Assembly: GCF_029227915.1 (NCBI RefSeq)
Contig: NC_079885.1
Coordinates: 27,157,001 to 27,221,000 of the forward strand
DNA from: Hydractinia symbiolongicarpus
Lineage: Eukaryota > Cnidaria > Hydrozoa > Anthoathecata > Hydractiniidae
Length of the DNA: 64,000 bases
Direction: 5' to 3'
The notes below the pieces were generated by a model that saw only the letters and a program-made list of their open reading frames with translations, was not told where the DNA came from and did no database searches. Numbering within the stretch: position 1 is the first letter of the stretch; every line of letters starts with the position of its first letter. A program made the translations under genes and the position numbers. Positions 11,216 through 21,592 of the stretch are shown here, piece by piece.

Positions 11216-11857
11216 TTTTACAAGCCACTACCCCTTAATGAATATGCTCACCTATTTCAATTACTTGTGTTAAAATTTTATTCTTTTTACGGTCGCATGT
11301 TACCATTATTTATGTTTTTTACCATCTAATACAACAAGTAAGTCGAAGTACAGCGAGATTAAATTACAATTTTTACAGTAAATTAAAGCAAATAACTCTA
11401 TTATTGTGCCCCCTAATAAATCAACATGCAATTCAACAAGTAAGTCGCACGATAATCAAGCCGTTTCTTACATATTACGCCATATCGTTGATAAATATGC
11501 CCTTAACTACAAAATACATGCGTATGTATGTAGAAATTCTGTAGAGATTCGACTCACAGTATATAACGAAAGCCACCCTGGAAGATTTTTGTGCTTAAGC
11601 GAAATACTTTTTTGAAATTGCAACAACAAGGCTTTTGACTAAAATTAAGTACGTCCACCCGACTAGCTTGACATACCCTAAATCCGCCACTGCTGTCCAT
11701 AATATTTAATAAGACAATAGATATCATTCATTCCGAATGAGGAAGATTGTTAGACCCTATGAATCAACCATGGTTGCAACCTCCGCACTTAGCTAACTTT
11801 GCAAGGTCGATTCACCAAAAAGGGCCCGACTGGACAATGTGTGCGAGTTTATAGATA
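11216..11857. other. No gene recognised
   Basis: Mixed AT-rich sequence up to the left end of the pogo-like element. Nothing with family resemblance was seen. Confidence 0.4.
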
Positions 11858-11935
11858 CAGTGGAATCCCTCTAAAGCGGACACCATTGGTGCAAAAAAAA
11901 GTGTCCGCTTTAGAGGGATGTCCGCTTTATAGGAA
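11858..11935 (+). repeat. Left TIR and subterminal repeats of pogo-like element
   Basis: The outer 25 bases match the right end with one mismatch. GTGTCCGCTTTAGAGGGATG and TGTCCGCTTTATAGGAAG follow as inner repeats in inverted orientation to the terminus, so the end can fold back on itself. Confidence 0.9.
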
Positions 11936-12179
11936 GTTGACCAAAAAATTAGTTTTAGACCTAATTTTGACCAAAAAAGCTTTTTTTGTAGTACTGGCGG
12001 GTATCATGGGGTGACTTGCAACACTAGGGTAGACGGCAACATCAATAGATTTAGCTTATCGAGCAAAGAACCCAAGTTGGCTGTGTAAAGTAAGTTTAGC
12101 AGCTCAAATTTGTCGGTGTTGCAACCAACCTTTAAGTGTTGCTAAGGTTATAAACTAAGAAACCAAGTTATATTACGAA

Positions 12180-12285
12180 GATATATTTCATTTATCTTAT
12201 AGGTCATACGAATCTTTATCTTATAGGTCATACGTAGCATACGAAGATATATTTCATTTATCTTATAGGTCTTTCAATACACGTT
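12180..12285. repeat. Short direct repeats downstream of transposase
   Basis: ATCTTATAGGTCATACG-type units recur three times and ATATATTTCATTTATCTTAT twice, just beyond the transposase stop and inside the element. Confidence 0.6.
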
Positions 12286-12292
12286 TTTCTCC

Positions 12293-13900
12293 CTATTTGA
12301 AATAATCTTTGATTGAGGATTGTTTTCTATTTTGAAGCTGAAGTTCCTCAATCTTTTTCGTAATGGTTGACAACATTTCTTGGCATGTATCATCAAAAAT
12401 AGCAGATCGCTTAATTTTATCAAGCATAGTGATTAGCTCGGTGAAACCAAGCATTTCTTCTTCAACCACGTCTTCACTCTCATCATCATCCTCGGAAATC
12501 TCTTTGACCTGACATGCCATCTCTGGATTTTCAATTGCGTTAATGCTAGCTTCTCGGATTTGATGTCGCCAATTTATTTCTAATTCGTTAATTCTTGGCT
12601 CCGAAGCTGGAACATCGGCGTCAAAATCGATGTATTCTGCAGCAGACATATCTTCAGTTAATTCCTTCACCAGAGCTTCAAATTCCAAGTCATCTTCTTG
12701 ATCTTCCATCAATTCACTTTCTCCTTGAACTACGCCACATTTCTCGAAACAATTTTTGATGGTCAAGTTGGTTACTTCTTTCCACGCATCTTGAACCCAT
12801 TGAATGGCCATAAGTATGTCTACGCTCTTGATAATTTCAGTTGCAGATTTATTCTCCTGGATCCTTGCAAGCACGTATTTGACCAGTCTTTTTCTGTACT
12901 TCACCTTGAAGTTTTGGATGATCACCGCATCGAGTGGTTGAAGCCTTGAAGTTGTGTTCTTCGGTAAGAAAATGATTTTGATTTGTGAAAACTGGCCTAT
13001 CATTGACTCCGGATGACAGGTGGCGTTGTCCAGAAAAAGAATAACTTTTCTGTCCTCAAATAAAAGTTTTCTGTTAAAACGTGCCAGTACAGTTTCCATT
13101 ACTTGAGATGTCATCCAAGATTTAGGATTTGAAAAGTAGTGAACGTTAGCTGGACGCGATGGATCTTTCAATTTTTTAAAACAACGCGGGACTTTACTCT
13201 TCCAGATAACAACAGGCTGGTCGATCTTTTCCCCAGCTGCATTTACAAAAAAAGCGACAGTTAATCTAAGCTTTGACTTTTTCCCACCTTTTGCTTGTTT
13301 TCCTTTTTCCACTAACCCTTTGGCCGGTAGAGCTTTAAAAAAACAGCCAGACTCGTCCATGTTCCAAATATTTTCTAGTGAATAACCTTCAACCAATTCT
13401 TTGATCCTCTCCATCCAGGAAGTAACCGTTTCTGTAGAAACGTCACCAGCTTCACCAACAATACGACGTTCTTTGACGGAATATGTTGTTTTCCAACGAT
13501 CCAACCAACCGTCAGAGGCGGAGAAATTATCAAAATCGCTGTTCTGAAGTTTTTCCTTAATTTCCAACGCCTCCTCTTTAAGCATTACACCATTAGGGTA
13601 GATGTTAGAAGCGCAACATCTTTTGTACCATTCGAATAAGATCTCATTTATCTTGTGATACTTGCCATGGCGGTTACGTTTTTTTGTTTTCTCACGAAAA
13701 ATTTCATGTTGTTCACGAATTTTCTTTTCGTCTCTTAAAATATTTGCTGCGGCTGTCTTTCCAAGCTTGTAAATGTCTGCTAGTTTTCTACATCCAAGTT
13801 CTGGATTTTTTTTGGCGAAATCCAAAAACTTGATCTTATCATCTAATGATAAAGTTTTCTTCGCTAGTTTACCAGCAAGCTGCTGCTTCGACATTGCCAT
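12293..13900 (-). CDS. pogo-like transposase with C-terminal PIP-box-like motif
   Basis: Uninterrupted 535-codon frame. Residues about 17-60 are a psq/CENP-B-type helix-turn-helix (CRKLADIYKLGKTAAANIL); 85-150 is a Tc5/CENP-B second helix-turn-helix (SASDGWLDRWK). The DDE core has IWNMDESGCF (about 180), VILFLDNATCHP (about 290) and LPKNTTSRLQPLDAVIIQNF (about 315), giving the three catalytic acids. The C-terminus is acidic and ends QSSIKDYFK, which fits the PCNA-binding consensus Q-x-x-I-x-x-Y-F; pogo transposase is known to bind PCNA through such a tail. It is divergent from the HIRAN-like gene with 62 bases between starts. All domains are intact, so it could be active. Confidence 0.93.
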   Translation of the reverse strand: MAMSKQQLAGKLAKKTLSLDDKIKFLDFAKKNPELGCRKLADIYKLGKTAAANILRDEKKIREQHEIFREKTKKRNRHGKYHKINEILFEWYKRCCASNIYPNGVMLKEEALEIKEKLQNSDFDNFSASDGWLDRWKTTYSVKERRIVGEAGDVSTETVTSWMERIKELVEGYSLENIWNMDESGCFFKALPAKGLVEKGKQAKGGKKSKLRLTVAFFVNAAGEKIDQPVVIWKSKVPRCFKKLKDPSRPANVHYFSNPKSWMTSQVMETVLARFNRKLLFEDRKVILFLDNATCHPESMIGQFSQIKIIFLPKNTTSRLQPLDAVIIQNFKVKYRKRLVKYVLARIQENKSATEIIKSVDILMAIQWVQDAWKEVTNLTIKNCFEKCGVVQGESELMEDQEDDLEFEALVKELTEDMSAAEYIDFDADVPASEPRINELEINWRHQIREASINAIENPEMACQVKEISEDDDESEDVVEEEMLGFTELITMLDKIKRSAIFDDTCQEMLSTITKKIEELQLQNRKQSSIKDYFK

Positions 13901-13962
13901 GTTGAATGTGCATTAGAAATTAAAAATTCGAAATTCTTTCCAGTTTAAAATTTTACGCTGCA
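13901..13962. promoter_or_regulatory. Shared divergent promoter region of pogo-like element
   Basis: Only 62 bases separate the two oppositely directed start codons. This stretch must hold, or lie within, both 5' leaders, so the two genes are probably co-expressed. No defined core promoter motif is recognised. Confidence 0.45.
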
Positions 13963-14484
13963 ATGTCTTCACGATTCGAGTGCTATTTTAAAGTTAAAGA
14001 AGCTGAAGAGAACACAGATATGTCGAACGTTCAACTAAATGAGATGCTTCTCAAAAACATTGTCCAACAGATTGAGATTATCCTTATAAAACAGAAAGAA
14101 TATCGCTTCGACTCGTTTATCCGTGGATACCATGCTTACATGGACATATGGAGCCCAAAAGTCGGAGAAGAGAATTTTTGTTTAAAAGCGGAAGAAGATA
14201 ACGAACATGACAAGTTTGCTGTAGCTGTTACAGATGACGATAAAGTAGTTGGGCACGTCCCTAAAAACCTTAGCAAACTATTCAACAAATTCATGTCGCT
14301 TCCTAACTGTACCATCGGATGTAAAGTGACTGGGAAGCGAGTGAACCGTGGTGCTGGCTACGGACTAGAAATTCCTGCCCAGTACCAATTAATTGGTGTT
14401 GAAAAGGCAGTTGAGTGGGCCGAGAAAAATATAAGGAAAGTGTTGGACTCGGTAAATAACAAAAATCAAAGATGTACTAAGTAA
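13963..14484 (+). CDS. HIRAN-like accessory protein of pogo-like element
   Basis: Intact 173-codon frame inside the transposon ends. Residues about 52-148 resemble a HIRAN domain: RGYHAYMDIWSPKVGE, LKAEEDNEHDKFAVAV, VVGHVPKNLSKLF and GYGLEIPAQYQLIG. HIRAN domains, as in HLTF and Rad5, bind 3' single-stranded DNA ends at stalled forks. Here there is no helicase; the domain stands alone after a short helical N-terminus. The partner transposase has a PCNA-binding-like tail, so both point to replication forks. The ATG at 13963 is the first and lies close to the divergent start. The call rests on motif resemblance only. Confidence 0.75.
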   Translation: MSSRFECYFKVKEAEENTDMSNVQLNEMLLKNIVQQIEIILIKQKEYRFDSFIRGYHAYMDIWSPKVGEENFCLKAEEDNEHDKFAVAVTDDDKVVGHVPKNLSKLFNKFMSLPNCTIGCKVTGKRVNRGAGYGLEIPAQYQLIGVEKAVEWAEKNIRKVLDSVNNKNQRCTK

Positions 14485-14529
14485 AATGGTTTAAATTTTA
14501 AGAAAAAGTGACATTTCATCTCTTTATTT

Positions 14530-14743
14530 TTCCATTGTCCGCTTTATAGGGAGTGTTTATAAGGGAAACTGTCATTTGGTGCAAAGATTTTTTTCCGCTT
14601 TATAGAGTGTCCGCTTTATAATCGTCCGCTTTATAGAGATTTTTTTATGAGAGTTTGACCTAAATTCTGCCGGTGCAAAAATTTTTGTCCGCTTTAGAGG
14701 GCTGTCCGCTTTATAGGGTGTCCGCTTTAGGGGGATTCCACTG
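14530..14743 (-). repeat. Right TIR and subterminal repeats of pogo-like element
   Basis: TCCGCTTTATAGGG-like units occur near 14538, 14595, 14609, 14625, 14688, 14704 and 14719. The last one runs into the terminal GGGGATTCCACTG. Confidence 0.9.
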
Positions 14744-14745
14744 TA

Positions 14746-15014
14746 GTACAGTTAAGGCATGTTGCAAACAAGGTCAGGATAAGAGAGAAGTATATAATGG
14801 ACGCAAGAGAATACATTCACTTAAGTATCAGTCTGTCGCAACACCATCTCGGATAATAGCCATACGTAAAAGTAAAGCTTCAGTCTGTGTTTAATTCCGC
14901 CGCATCATCTGTTCACAACGGTCATTTGATTTTTGGTCTCGCTGAATTTGAAAGGCCAATTATTCTTTTTTGAACGCAAGTTCCTCTTTCCTTATTTTAG
15001 GGTACTAGATTTTT
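14746..15014. other. Spacer right of pogo-like element
   Basis: No gene is seen between the pogo-like element and the Myb-like remnant. Confidence 0.4.
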
Positions 15015-15015
15015 C

Positions 15016-15590
15016 TTGAATATAATTAACTGTATCAGAGCCTGTTTCTTCTTCTTTTTGGGGGTAACTGCCTTCTCCAAGTCATCTGACGACTTACTTT
15101 TACTCATCTCTCCTAACCTTTGGATTGAGCGTCTTCGAATCGCATCAGCAGACTTTCGTTCTTCTTGCAAATGCTTTACTTTTTTCTCAGATGCTGCGGA
15201 TTATTTCGACTTTCCTCCAATAATTCAGATACTTCTTCCAAAAGAGTGTCCAGTTCTGTCACCTAACACAGAAACTTTTTTATAAATGGTTGGGCAGAGG
15301 TAAATAAAAAACAGAAATAATTTAACAATATTTTCCACTAAAATTACAAAATCAAATGTTTAGTTTATGCATCATGGGAATGATGACAAGAAAGGGAATG
15401 TTTACCTCTGGATCAATGCCAGAAGCCTTTTCTTGATATGCTGTATTTCTAACATACTCTTTCAGGAGTTTGTTTAGATGATTTCTCAAAGATCTTTGAT
15501 CGACCTTGAAAAGTGGCTTTGCTATTCCATTTAACTTGCATGCTATGATTTCCCAACACTGGCCTTTTTCTCTAGATCCATCCTTGTACT
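15016..15590 (-). pseudogene. Myb/SANT-like plus coiled-coil repeat gene fragment
   Basis: On the minus strand, YKDGSREKGQCWEIIACKLN then FKVDQRSLRNHLNKLLKEY (15580-15420) resemble the Myb/SANT-like region of a multicopy cnidarian protein family. The exon ends with GIDPE at a GT donor (15405) and resumes after an AG acceptor (15263) with a Glu/Leu coiled coil (VTELDTLLEEVSELLEESR). A TAA and a one-base shift interrupt it before the basic end (KVKHLQEERKSADAIRRRS and a lysine tail near 15040). It is a decayed spliced gene; function unknown. Confidence 0.6.
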
Positions 15591-16020
15591 AAAATGGTTG
15601 GGTAACTATCAGTTCACGACAAAACAACATCGTGTTCTTCAGACCATAGTGTGGAGGCAACTGTAACCCCGCTGGATTTTTTTTAGAAGCAATATTTTGT
15701 GTTTTTCTGATATATTATTGCATAAATATTCAAAATTACCTTAATGCCCATTTTTATTTTCACCTTTTACAGACCAGGCGGACATAACAGGTATAAATCG
15801 CTTATTTGTATATACTTTATCACTATATGTGTATATTACATGAAGGTTTAGCCACTTGTTGGTAACATTAAATGTAATTTGACTATGCTGCACATGTTGT
15901 TAAAAGTTCAACTACAAAACCCATGATATGATCCCGGTCAGTAAATTACTAAATTTTACATTTGGGTGCAAATTTCAAACCACATGAAAAAAACAAGACC
16001 TATCATCTAATTGGTATTGA
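15591..16020. other. No gene recognised
   Basis: AT-rich stretch between two decayed minus-strand repeat genes. Nothing is supported here. Confidence 0.4.
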
Positions 16021-16342
16021 ATAAATGTCAGTTATCAATTCACTCATCATCGTCGCTTTCCAATTCACTGTGATTGTCTTTCCTTTCGCACTGGTTGTCA
16101 CAATTAGCGCGCATTCACATTTCAGTACAGAAAAGACCATAACGCTGACACGTACAACGTCCATTAACACACCCTTACTTGCATTTACAGGAGCAAATTT
16201 CTATGGTAGCCTTAGGTCCTGGTGGTTTTTTGTTAATACTGCTGGTAAATTCCCATCTTCCTCATTCCAACCACAAGTTGTTGGAGAATGCAAAGTAAGA
16301 TGGGTATTTCGACATTGTTTCCACACCATGCACATGTAGTGA
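16021..16342 (-). pseudogene. CXC-domain end of a repeat-derived gene split by Ginger
   Basis: The minus strand encodes MVWKQCRNTHLTLHSPTTCG and NEEDGNLPAV, then after a frame change a cysteine-rich run (ICSCKCK, GCVNGRCTCQRYGLFC, CANCDNQC) and an acidic end. The spacing looks like a tesmin/TSO1-like CXC region. At 16342 the frame stops at the Ginger insertion and resumes in the same frame at 23153, where LPPTAAALFEILRCH would join it. A TAA after CKCK and at least two shifts show decay. Confidence 0.65.
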
Positions 16343-16980
16343 TGTTCTGCCCGGATAATGAACATTGGCCTGATTAAGTACGGCAGCTTGCCCCGGTTAA
16401 GAACAGGGCAGAAAATACATAATCAGGGCAACATAATCAGGACAGGCCGGCTTATTACTCAAAAAATATTATTTGGCACTTATAAAAGGAACATAATCAG
16501 GGCAGGCCAGTTTATATACGACAGTGTAATATTATTTCTCACTTATTATAGAACGAACATAATCGGGGCAGTCCGACTTATGTATGACAGTCAAATATTA
16601 TTCGACACTTATAGAACGAACGTAATCGGGGCCGACCGGCTTATGTATAACAGTGAAATATTATTCGAGACTTATAGAACGAACGTAATCGGGGCGGACC
16701 GGTTTGTGTATGACATTTTTCTATTATTTCTCACTTATTATAGAACGAACGTAATCGGGGCCGGCCGGCTTATGTATGACAGTGAAATATTATTCGAGAC
16801 TTATAGAACGAACGTAATCGGGGCCGACCGGCTTATGTATGACATTTTTCTATTATTTCTCACTTATTATAGAACGCACATAATCGGGGAAGGCCGGCTT
16901 ATGTATGACAGTCAAATATTATTCGACACTTATACAACGAACGTAATCGGGGGCGATCGGCTTTTATATCATTCGTGACA
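16343..16980 (+). repeat. Left end and 63/66-bp tandem array of Ginger element
   Basis: After the terminus come about eight units of the form GAACGTAATCGGGGCCGACC followed by GGCTTATGTATGACAG and an AT-rich part. Unit starts near 16489, 16555, 16618, 16681, 16747, 16810, 16876 and 16939 give spacings of 66, 63, 63, 66, 63, 66 and 63. All are multiples of three, so a 206-codon frame (16358-16978) stays open through the array. CATAATC-like motifs also occur at the right end in inverted orientation, which suggests subterminal transposase sites rather than coding. Confidence 0.85.
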
Positions 16981-17148
16981 AGCAAATAGGAAAGTATCGC
17001 AAATGAAGCGAAATTCGCAATTTACGTGGAGCCTTTTTTTCTTTCGCCAGACAGGATGTCTAGTTTCTTACAAATTCGAAGAAAACGTTCGAAAAAACTT
17101 TCATTTAAATTTTTCAATCGTCGGAGCTACACTAGTTTTAGCTAATCC

Positions 17149-18866
17149 ATGGAAGTTCATCGCCAAAAATTTGAACAATTTGCCCAGCGTTACACAGGCA
17201 CTGGTAAAAGACCAACGAGTGGCACAATAACAAGAGAGTTCGGGAAGAAAATTTCCCAGAACTTAAAAAGCAATGAGTCGGACAGTAGAAAGGGTACAGA
17301 AGCACGTCGCTTCAGATTATTGACCCAGAAGTTTAAGCTGATAAACTGCGAAGAGCTGGGAATGGTGGATATTTTGATTGTGCCTTCACAAGAAGCTGTA
17401 AGTGAAAAATCGTGATTTCAAATTTTTAGTTCGATGTTCAACAATGTAAGTAATTATTATAACCGTTACTTTTTTCAGAAAAACCATACAAGTAATCAAT
17501 CGATACCTGAAGGTTACTTAAGAGTGGCATACGTAGATGAATTCTTTGACATCATACGCTCAATTCACTGTAATGAATTAAAACACGCTGGTGTGAAAAA
17601 GACGTTCAAAAAGGTATTAGTGTTTTCTTATCAGAATTAATAACTATATTTACATAAAAAATTGTACCCTAGACAAAATATAAAGATTGATACAAATAAC
17701 TACTCAATTCGTATTTTTCCTACAAGGTTTCAAGTTCATTTTGGGGTATCCCAAGATCGGCTATTGAAGAGTATATCAATCTTTGCGAAACTTGCCACTT
17801 AAAACAGCCACAGAAGACTGTACCGCCAATCAAACCTATTATATCAAATGGCTTCATGAAACGCTTCCAAGTAGGTTCGCACACACCTGAACTAAAATAA
17901 CAAAACGCTCTTAATAATGCTTGATTTTTCAACCGGAGATTTCTTTGCCTCAACATCAAATGCTTAAAATTTACATATGTTTGTTTTATATTTTTTATGA
18001 ACTTTTCACTTTCCGCTTTTTTAGGTTGATTTAATAGACATGAGTCATATGCATGATGGAGACTATAAGTATATCCTTCATTCCATTGATCATTGGTCGA
18101 GATTTAATTTTCTTGCTGCCCTGGAGAGAAAGGAAAGCGCTCCAATCACTGTTGAGTTGGAAAAAATATTTTCATTGTTCGGACCACCAAAGATCTTTCA
18201 TTCCGATAACGGTTCAGAATTTGTAAATAAATCAGTAGATCATCTTATCGAAGCTTGGCCAGGGGAGATTCAGGTGGTTCGTGGTCGTCCTCGCCATCCA
18301 CAGAGTCAAGGCATGATAGAACAGGCTCATATCAATGTGGAGCATAAAATATCAGTCATGATAGCTGAGTGTGCCAGTGAAACTAAACCTTGGAGCTCGT
18401 GGTTGCCACAAATATGTTGTAGGTTGATAACAATAGTTCCGAAATGCAGATCGAATTGTCGTTACTTATTTTTCATTTTTTCAATAGATGCCATCAGCAC
18501 ACAACAGCACAGCGCTACAGGATTTACTCCGTACGAGCTGGTATTTGGACAGTCACCAGCAACCACAATCATACCGACTGTTTCAAAACAGTCGAAGGTT
18601 ATCACTGATTCGAACTTTGATAACGATGAAGACATCGACTTTTTCTCCATACCTGTTAAAGAACAAATGAATTACAAACGTCATGCTGAACAGCCACACG
18701 ATGGTATGTACTTTTTCTTCAACTGAACTGAAATTAAAATTGACGTTTTATTATGAATTCTGTGTTTAATCTTTGTTGTGAATCAATTGTGTAGGCGAAG
18801 AGAATACGAATTCGAAGAACGTCACAAATGAAGCACATGTTATTGAAGACGATTGCGAAACTGGTT
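17149..18866 (+). CDS. Ginger integrase, exons 1-6 (H2C2 finger and DDE core)
   Basis: Predicted exons: 17149-17397, 17479-17613, 17727-17870, 18025-18418, 18488-18703, 18795-18866, all with GT and AG borders and consistent phase. The H2C2 finger is IHCNELKHAGVKKTF plus NLCETC. The catalytic acids are in VDLIDMSHMHDGDYKY, IFHSDNGSEFVN and RHPQSQGMIEQAHINVE. ATGFTPYELVFGQSP ends the core. The whole resembles the integrase-derived proteins KRBA2 and SCAND3, themselves domesticated from this transposon group. The enzyme inserts the element with a 4-bp stagger. Confidence 0.85.
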
Positions 18867-19089
18867 GTAAGTACTGACACGGTTTTAAAAAAAAATATAA
18901 AAACTTACAAGTGGACCTTCATATTAATGAAAAATAATCAATTTTCAAAGAAGAAACATATAGTACATAAAAATATTTACCATGAAAACCATCAACATGG
19001 TGCTTTTCCATTCACAAGACAATAAGAAATAGTAACGTCCATACTCAGTTTTTTTATATTTATATTAATAGTTCTTGCATATATTACAG

Positions 19090-19596
19090 CATTGTCAACA
19101 CTCCAACGACATTGGACTCCACGAACAACAGCTTCTAAAAAGATAAAAAGAACGAGAGAGGAGATGGTTCAACGGTTTGAGAAAAACCATTGCAGCAAAG
19201 TCAATGCTTATGAAGTTGGGGATAATGTCTCTGTTCGAGTCCCTAAAAGAGACCGCAGCAACACTCATGCTTCACGCATGCCATGTGTGGTTATCAGTGT
19301 TTCTGGTGACAAAGAGAGATATTATCAACTGCTTACACAACATGGCGTATTGCACAATAAATACAGATCTGGGGATCTAGAATTTTTCAGGGGAAATTTC
19401 AACATGGACCTTAAAAATTCTGATAAGTTCGTCAGCTTGAGGGAAGCAAATCGCCTTCAAAATGTAACAGATAATGTAGTGAGTCGATGTGGTTGTAAGT
19501 CAGGATGCAAAACAAACATATGTAAATGCATCAAAGAAAACGTCACATGCAATTTGAAATGTCATTCTGGCGTAAAATGTGGAAATCAAAAACCTG
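19090..19596 (+). CDS. Ginger gene exon 7: basic linker, GPY-like fold and cysteine-rich motif
   Basis: Continues the integrase. RTREEMVQRFEKNHCSKVN, YEVGDNVSVRVPKRDRS and YYQLLTQHGVLHNKY resemble the C-terminal region of KRBA2-like integrases. It ends with a cysteine-rich stretch, CGCKSGCKTNICKCIKEN then CNLKCH, likely zinc-binding and CXC-like. Acceptor CAG ends at 19089; the donor GT is at 19597. Confidence 0.78.
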
Positions 19597-19710
19597 GTAA
19601 GTAATAGGTGTCGAAATTGTATTGTTTAGTTGTGCTCCACTTTTGCTGATACTTCATTTCGTTATTGCTATTCTGAATAGGCTTCTAAAACAGATCTTTT
19701 TTTTCTCCAG

Positions 19711-20648
19711 AAAACATAGAACAATTTTGCATTAAGCTCCCAATGTTTGGTGGAACTGTGAACCTAAATGGACGAAACATTACATTCAACAACACTTGTA
19801 CATTGGACACATGGTTTTCAATATTGAAAGTGACTTTCAACGAATATCCTAGATTCTATACACGATTATGTGATGAATCTTGTGACCAAAATAAAGAAAT
19901 GCTCTGTTTACTAAATGATGCACAATATGATGCTGCCAAGCATCATGTAGCAATAGCACGTTCTTTACCTGAAAAAAAATGATATACTTAATTTTTATGG
20001 TGATGAGCATATCTTTATCAATACTTACTTGGGACCTGTGATGAAACATTGCATAACATCAAATTGCAATAGTCCAAATTGTCCTGCACCGAACAAAATT
20101 TTTAATGGTCAGGGACGTTCAAACTTCAGAACATTTGAAAAATCACCTATGGTTTTACCAGTTAATGTTGAAGTGGCAGGCTTGGACAGAAGGATTGATT
20201 TCCATTCAATACCTATGATGATGGAAATTATGTCAGCCAAGTATATGCCATTTTTCATACTTACTTACTTTTATGTGTGGCAACAACAAGGTAATGTATT
20301 TTTTCAAGTGTTTATATTATACAATAAAGTAACATTGTGGGAATATCAACTTTTTGACAACTATCCACATAGTTTTATTATAACTCTTTGTAAAGATATA
20401 TTTTCAATATACATGATTCCGAATGCCTTGACGCCACAATATTATGTCTAAAGTTATGTGTAACGAATAATAATAATATCATATAGGTATGACTTGGTTG
20501 CAGTTTCACTTTGGAACATGTACCACTACATGGGATTGTTGCGACACAACAATAGGTGGTACGAATTTGATGGTCTTAAGAAACCTCAAATAAAAAAAAA
20601 GTGATGGTGGATTTGAAACACTTTACAGACCTTCACACTGTTTATTTG
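19711..20648 (+). CDS. Ginger gene exons 8-9: possible papain-like cysteine protease domain
   Basis: Exon 8 (19711-20290) has NNTCTLDTWFSIL, which resembles the catalytic cysteine box of ubiquitin proteases, and exon 9 (20487-20648) has LWNMYHYMGLLRHNNRWYEF, similar to a His box followed by a W-Y-x-F/D end. The frame is broken after 19970 (eight A instead of seven fits), cannot be joined simply between exons 8 and 9, and is broken again near 20595 in an A-run. Protease identity is an inference; other transposons of this type are known to carry proteases. Confidence 0.5.
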
Positions 20649-20743
20649 GTATGTAAACATGTCATATCATAACATCGACATTACTTGTACTAAATTTTGC
20701 ACAACTGGACAGAATTTTTCGTGATGAATAAGATATTTTTTAG

Positions 20744-21449
20744 TGCTCAAGGAAGACTCACAAAGCAATGAAATAATACAAGACAAAGCCCACAGTGCAG
20801 AAGGTACTATACATTTAAATTGTTACACTACTTTGTATTGCAGGGTAATGCCTTTTTTGCACACAAAATACCATTTCTTATGCTAAAAATCTACAAGAAC
20901 TAGTTTGCTAATTTCATGATTATTTTGAAAATTTACCACAAATGCTACGTTATTTATGCAGTAAGCAGATAAGACTGAAATCTAAGGGCTAAAGCTCTAT
21001 AAAACATTTTTGAAGCATAAGGTATCTCCTTTTGTTTTTTTAAGGAAACTTGCAATCCTTGGTTGATGATTCTGAAAACCAAGAGATTGAAGGGGTATCC
21101 ACGACCATTCGTACCAAGCAAGCACAAAAATACACCCCAGGTATAACCATGGACAGCCTTCTTGCTTCAAAAAGTAAGTACTTCTTGAAAAAATTCGTAT
21201 AATATTTTGGATTAATTTTAGCGAATAAAATATCCTAAACTTTTTGATTTTTTTTTTTTTTGTAATCTTAACTATGATAACTTTTTTTTTAAGCTCCAGA
21301 AAACAAACAAGAAGAAACAAAAATTACTGCAGACATCAAAAGCCTTGAGGAAATCCTCAATGATAGCGATGACTCGCTTTTCTGCGTTGATAATTGCACC
21401 GACAGTTGTGATAAGGAAAAATTGGACAAAAAGAAAAAAAAGAGACAAG
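20744..21449 (+). CDS. Ginger gene exons 10-12: acidic linker
   Basis: Three short exons, 20744-20803, 21045-21173 and 21294-21449, with canonical borders. They encode polar, acidic, probably disordered sequence (DDSENQEIEGVSTTIRTKQ, EEILNDSDDSLFC) ending in a lysine run (KEKLDKKKKKRQ). No domain is recognised. They bridge the protease-like part and the PHD finger. Confidence 0.6.
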
Positions 21450-21592
21450 GTGAACTTGCCTAATATTTATCCAATTTCAAATTAGCCTAGATATCAAGAT
21501 ATCAAACTTTGTTAATTGCACTGAAAGGCAGCCAGGTAGCTAATTTTGAAGATTCAAATATTCACATACATTATCATTTCTATTATTTTAAG

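Larger units (their letters stand above)
11858..14743. mobile_element. Complete pogo/Tigger-like DNA transposon
   Basis: Terminal inverted repeats start CAGTGGAATCCCTCTAAAGC at 11858 and end as the reverse complement at 14719-14743, differing at one of 25 positions. Each end is flanked by TA (11856-11857 and 14744-14745), the target duplication of Tc1/mariner-superfamily elements. Subterminal GTCCGCTTTATAGGG-type repeats occur several times at both ends, probably transposase-binding sites. Two intact genes point away from each other. Length 2,886 bp. Confidence 0.93.

Noticed and set aside
16489-16960. CRISPR-like array
   Set aside because: Units are contiguous diverged tandem repeats without unique spacers, in eukaryotic sequence at a transposon end.
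16358-16978. 206-codon repeat protein
   Set aside because: It lies in the transposon's terminal array, begins inside the inverted repeat and has no family resemblance; the open frame follows from stop-free units of 63/66 bp.
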